Shown: in pieces, positions 4,173 to 6,427 of the stretch
How the letters are laid out: every line of letters begins with the position of its first letter
Position numbering within the stretch: the first letter of the stretch is position 1
Source of the DNA: Oscillospiraceae bacterium
GTDB lineage: Bacteria; Bacillota; Clostridia; Oscillospirales; CAG-272
DNA: 6,427 nt
Direction: 5' to 3'
NCBI GenBank assembly: GCA_009779295.1
Contig: WREN01000136.1
Span: 1-6,427 of the forward strand
Notes under the pieces: generated by a model
Told to the model about the DNA's origin: nothing
Database searches by the model: none
What the model saw: the letters and a program-made list of their open reading frames with translations, nothing else
Program-made: the position numbers and the translations under genes

Positions 4173-6427
4173 ATGGCTAAAAAGTATTTATATCTTTTTT
4201 CAGAGGGCAACGGCTCGATGAAAGAATTATTAGGCGGAAAAGGCGCCAATCTCGCTGAAATGACAAATCTTGGAATGCCTGTTCCACAGGGATTTACAAT
4301 ATCAACAGAGGCTTGCACACGTTATTATGAAGACGGTGAGGTTATTGCTGATGAAATAATTGTTTCAATTTACGAATATATTGAAAAAATGGAACAGATC
4401 ACAGGCAAAAAATTCGGCGACGTAGATAACCCGCTGCTTGTGTCCGTACGTTCAGGCGCGAGAGCGTCGATGCCCGGTATGATGGATACCATTTTGAATC
4501 TTGGATTGAACGACAACGTTGTAGTCGGGCTCGCGAAACTCACGAACAATGAAAGGTTCGCGTATGACTCCTACAGGCGTTTCATTCAAATGTATTCCGA
4601 CGTCGTTATGGAAGTCGGGAAATCATATTTTGAAAAGATAATTGATGAGATGAAAAAGAAGAAAGGCGTAAAGAACGACACCGACCTTACCGCTGACGAC
4701 CTGAAGGAACTCGTAAGATTATTCAAAGCGGAATACAAAAAAGCGAAGAACGCAGATTTTCCGTGCGACCCTAAAGAACAATTACTCGGCGCGATCCAAG
4801 CGGTGTTCCGTTCATGGGACAATCCCCGCGCTATAACTTACAGAAGAATGTATGATATACCCGGTTCATGGGGAACAGCCGTCAACGTTCAGGCAATGGT
4901 ATTCGGCAACATGGGCGAAACGTCGGGCACAGGCGTTGCGTTTACGCGCGACCCGTCGACGGGCGAGAAAAAACTGTACGGCGAATACTTGATGAACGCG
5001 CAGGGCGAAGACGTCGTCGCGGGAATCAGAACTCCGCAGACGATCGATATGCTCGGACAAACTAATCCGGCGGTGTATAAAGAATTCGTCGGAATTGCGA
5101 ATAAACTCGAAAAGCATTATAAAGATATGCAGGACATGGAATTTACAATAGAAAACGGAAAACTCTACATGCTCCAAACCCGTAACGGTAAAAGAACCGC
5201 CGCCGCCGCTTTGAAAATTGCGGTTGACCTTGTCGCCGAGGGTATGCTCACCGAAAAGGAAGCGATATTAAAAGTTGACCCGAAACAGCTCGATTCACTC
5301 TTGCATCCGCAATTCAACGATAAAGCGCTGAAAGCCGCGAAACCTGTCGCTAAAGGCTTGGCGGCGTCGCCCGGAGCTGCTTGCGGTAAAGTTTATTTCA
5401 CCGCGGAAGAAGCCGTTGAAGCTCACAACAAAGGCGAGAAAGTCGTGCTTGTACGACTTGAAACTTCTCCCGAAGACATTGAGGGAATGGCAGTCGCGCA
5501 GGGTATATTAACGGTCCGCGGCGGTATGACGAGCCACGCGGCGGTTGTTGCGCGCGGAATGGGTACGTGTTGCGTTGCGGGTTGCGGTGATATAACAATG
5601 CACGAAGAAGATAAATGTTTCGAAGTTGCCGGCTTGAAAATCAAAGAAGGCGATTTCATTTCGATAGACGGTTCTACCGGTAACGTATACGCCGAATCGA
5701 TTCCTACGGTTGACGCGACGATTTCGGGTGATTTCGACGTGTTCATGGGCTGGGCTGACAAATTCAGAACGCTCAAAGTCAGAACCAACGCCGATACCCC
5801 GCATGACGCCGAACAGGCATTCAAATTCGGTGCGGAAGGCGTCGGATTGTGCCGCACGGAGCATATGTTCTTCGAAGCGGACAGAATCCCCGCTATGCGC
5901 GAGATGATCGTGTCAAAGACAGAGGAGCAGAGAAGAGCCGCACTCGCGAAACTTCTCCCGATGCAGAGAAGCGACTTCGAAGGCATCTTCAAAGCGCTCA
6001 AAGGCTATCCCGTAACGATCCGCTTCCTCGATCCGCCGTTACATGAATTCCTGCCGACAGCGGAAGATGATATTATCGCGCTCGCCAAAGAGATGGATAT
6101 ATCCTTTGACGATCTCAAAACTACTATCGCTAACCTCCACGAATTCAACCCGATGATGGGTCACAGGGGATGCCGTCTGGCGGTAAGCTATCCCGAAATC
6201 GCAGAAATGCAGACGACTGCAATCATCGAAGCAGCGATAAACGTCAACAAAGGCGGCATGAACGTCATTCCGGAAATAATGATTCCGCTCGTCGGCGATT
6301 TAGTTGAATTTAAATTTGTTAAGAATATCGTAACATCGACTGCCGACGCTATCATCGCGAAATCGGGCGTGAAGTTGAATTATTTAGTCGGTACTATGAT
6401 TGAAATCCCGCGCGCCGCATTGCTTGC
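4173..6427 (+). CDS. ppdK: Pyruvate, phosphate dikinase (C-terminus cut by window edge)
   Basis: PPDK catalyses pyruvate + ATP + Pi to and from phosphoenolpyruvate + AMP + PPi in the cytoplasm; in anaerobes it often works with glycolysis in the ATP-forming direction. The frame is open for 751 codons from ATG 4173. The N-terminal ATP-grasp domain has LLGGKGANLAEM (Lys23), SVRSGARASMPGMMDTILNL (Arg93), Glu323, and MLQTRNGKR (Gln335, Arg337). The central phosphohistidine domain begins near 393 (GLAASPGAACGKV) and holds GGMTSHAAVVARGMG with catalytic His455 and the neighbouring Thr453, the residue targeted by PDRP regulators in some organisms. The PEP/pyruvate barrel shows LCRTEHMFF (Arg561), TIRFLDPPLHEF (Arg617), NPMMGHRGCRL and GTMIEIPRAAL (Glu744, C. 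symbiosum Glu745). The general acid Cys831 and about 125 residues lie beyond the edge. Lys23 and Arg93 are offset by one from C. symbiosum, whereas residues 323-617 match its numbers exactly. It has its own promoter and no PDRP gene is visible here. Confidence 0.98.
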   Translation, partial: MAKKYLYLFSEGNGSMKELLGGKGANLAEMTNLGMPVPQGFTISTEACTRYYEDGEVIADEIIVSIYEYIEKMEQITGKKFGDVDNPLLVSVRSGARASMPGMMDTILNLGLNDNVVVGLAKLTNNERFAYDSYRRFIQMYSDVVMEVGKSYFEKIIDEMKKKKGVKNDTDLTADDLKELVRLFKAEYKKAKNADFPCDPKEQLLGAIQAVFRSWDNPRAITYRRMYDIPGSWGTAVNVQAMVFGNMGETSGTGVAFTRDPSTGEKKLYGEYLMNAQGEDVVAGIRTPQTIDMLGQTNPAVYKEFVGIANKLEKHYKDMQDMEFTIENGKLYMLQTRNGKRTAAAALKIAVDLVAEGMLTEKEAILKVDPKQLDSLLHPQFNDKALKAAKPVAKGLAASPGAACGKVYFTAEEAVEAHNKGEKVVLVRLETSPEDIEGMAVAQGILTVRGGMTSHAAVVARGMGTCCVAGCGDITMHEEDKCFEVAGLKIKEGDFISIDGSTGNVYAESIPTVDATISGDFDVFMGWADKFRTLKVRTNADTPHDAEQAFKFGAEGVGLCRTEHMFFEADRIPAMREMIVSKTEEQRRAALAKLLPMQRSDFEGIFKALKGYPVTIRFLDPPLHEFLPTAEDDIIALAKEMDISFDDLKTTIANLHEFNPMMGHRGCRLAVSYPEIAEMQTTAIIEAAINVNKGGMNVIPEIMIPLVGDLVEFKFVKNIVTSTADAIIAKSGVKLNYLVGTMIEIPRAALL

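Noticed and set aside
4586..6001. Minus-strand open frames of up to 192 codons (4586-4822, 4866-5177, 5398-5598, 5423-6001, 5508-5864)
   Set aside because: They lie opposite ppdK, whose frame is uninterrupted and carries all expected catalytic residues. The translations look like antisense shadows and I see no ribosome sites or promoters for them.
1..6427. A new defence, mobile or otherwise undescribed system
   Set aside because: The window is filled by mfd, pth, an XRE regulator and ppdK with normal spacing. I saw no transposase, repeats, toxin-antitoxin pair, reverse transcriptase, CRISPR or unexplained large frame.

Overview
The window looks like ordinary chromosomal DNA from a low-to-moderate GC, anaerobic Firmicute, most likely a member of the Clostridia. 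Three things suggest this: a pth-mfd gene pair, a Clostridium-type pyruvate phosphate dikinase whose catalytic residues fall almost exactly at the C. symbiosum numbers, and a long clostridial-type XRE regulator with a helical C-terminal region. Gram-positive style signals (GGAGG ribosome sites, TG-extended -10 boxes, a compact intrinsic terminator) agree with it. Species cannot be read from the window.

Layout. Positions 1-2686 hold a leftward operon: pth (peptidyl-tRNA hydrolase, TTG start) followed one base later by mfd (transcription-repair coupling factor). mfd runs off the left edge just after its Walker A motif and first translocase motifs, so about 701 N-terminal residues are present. 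A strong promoter (TTGACA, 17 bp, TACAAT) lies directly upstream of pth. Positions 2763-4000 hold a second, self-contained leftward unit: one XRE-family regulator gene with its own ribosome site, an extended -10 promoter overlapped by a perfect 11-bp-arm dyad, and an intrinsic terminator immediately after its stop codon. Positions 4001-4172 are AT-rich non-coding DNA carrying the promoter, a tiny leader reading frame and the ribosome site for ppdK. Positions 4173-6427 are ppdK on the plus strand, cut by the right edge after about 751 of roughly 875 residues.

How the genes relate. pth and mfd are housekeeping genes (rescue of stalled peptidyl-tRNA; removal of stalled RNA polymerase and recruitment of nucleotide excision repair) and are co-transcribed. 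ppdK interconverts pyruvate and phosphoenolpyruvate using ATP/AMP and phosphate/pyrophosphate in central carbon metabolism. The XRE gene sits between these units, insulated on both sides and more AT-rich than its neighbours. It probably represses itself through the dyad, and it could in principle also influence the divergent ppdK promoter, which shares a 9-base core; this is inference only.

I found no mobile element, CRISPR array, tRNA or rRNA, and no convincing new biological system. The most interesting signal is the regulator's dyad operator and its possible reach to ppdK.
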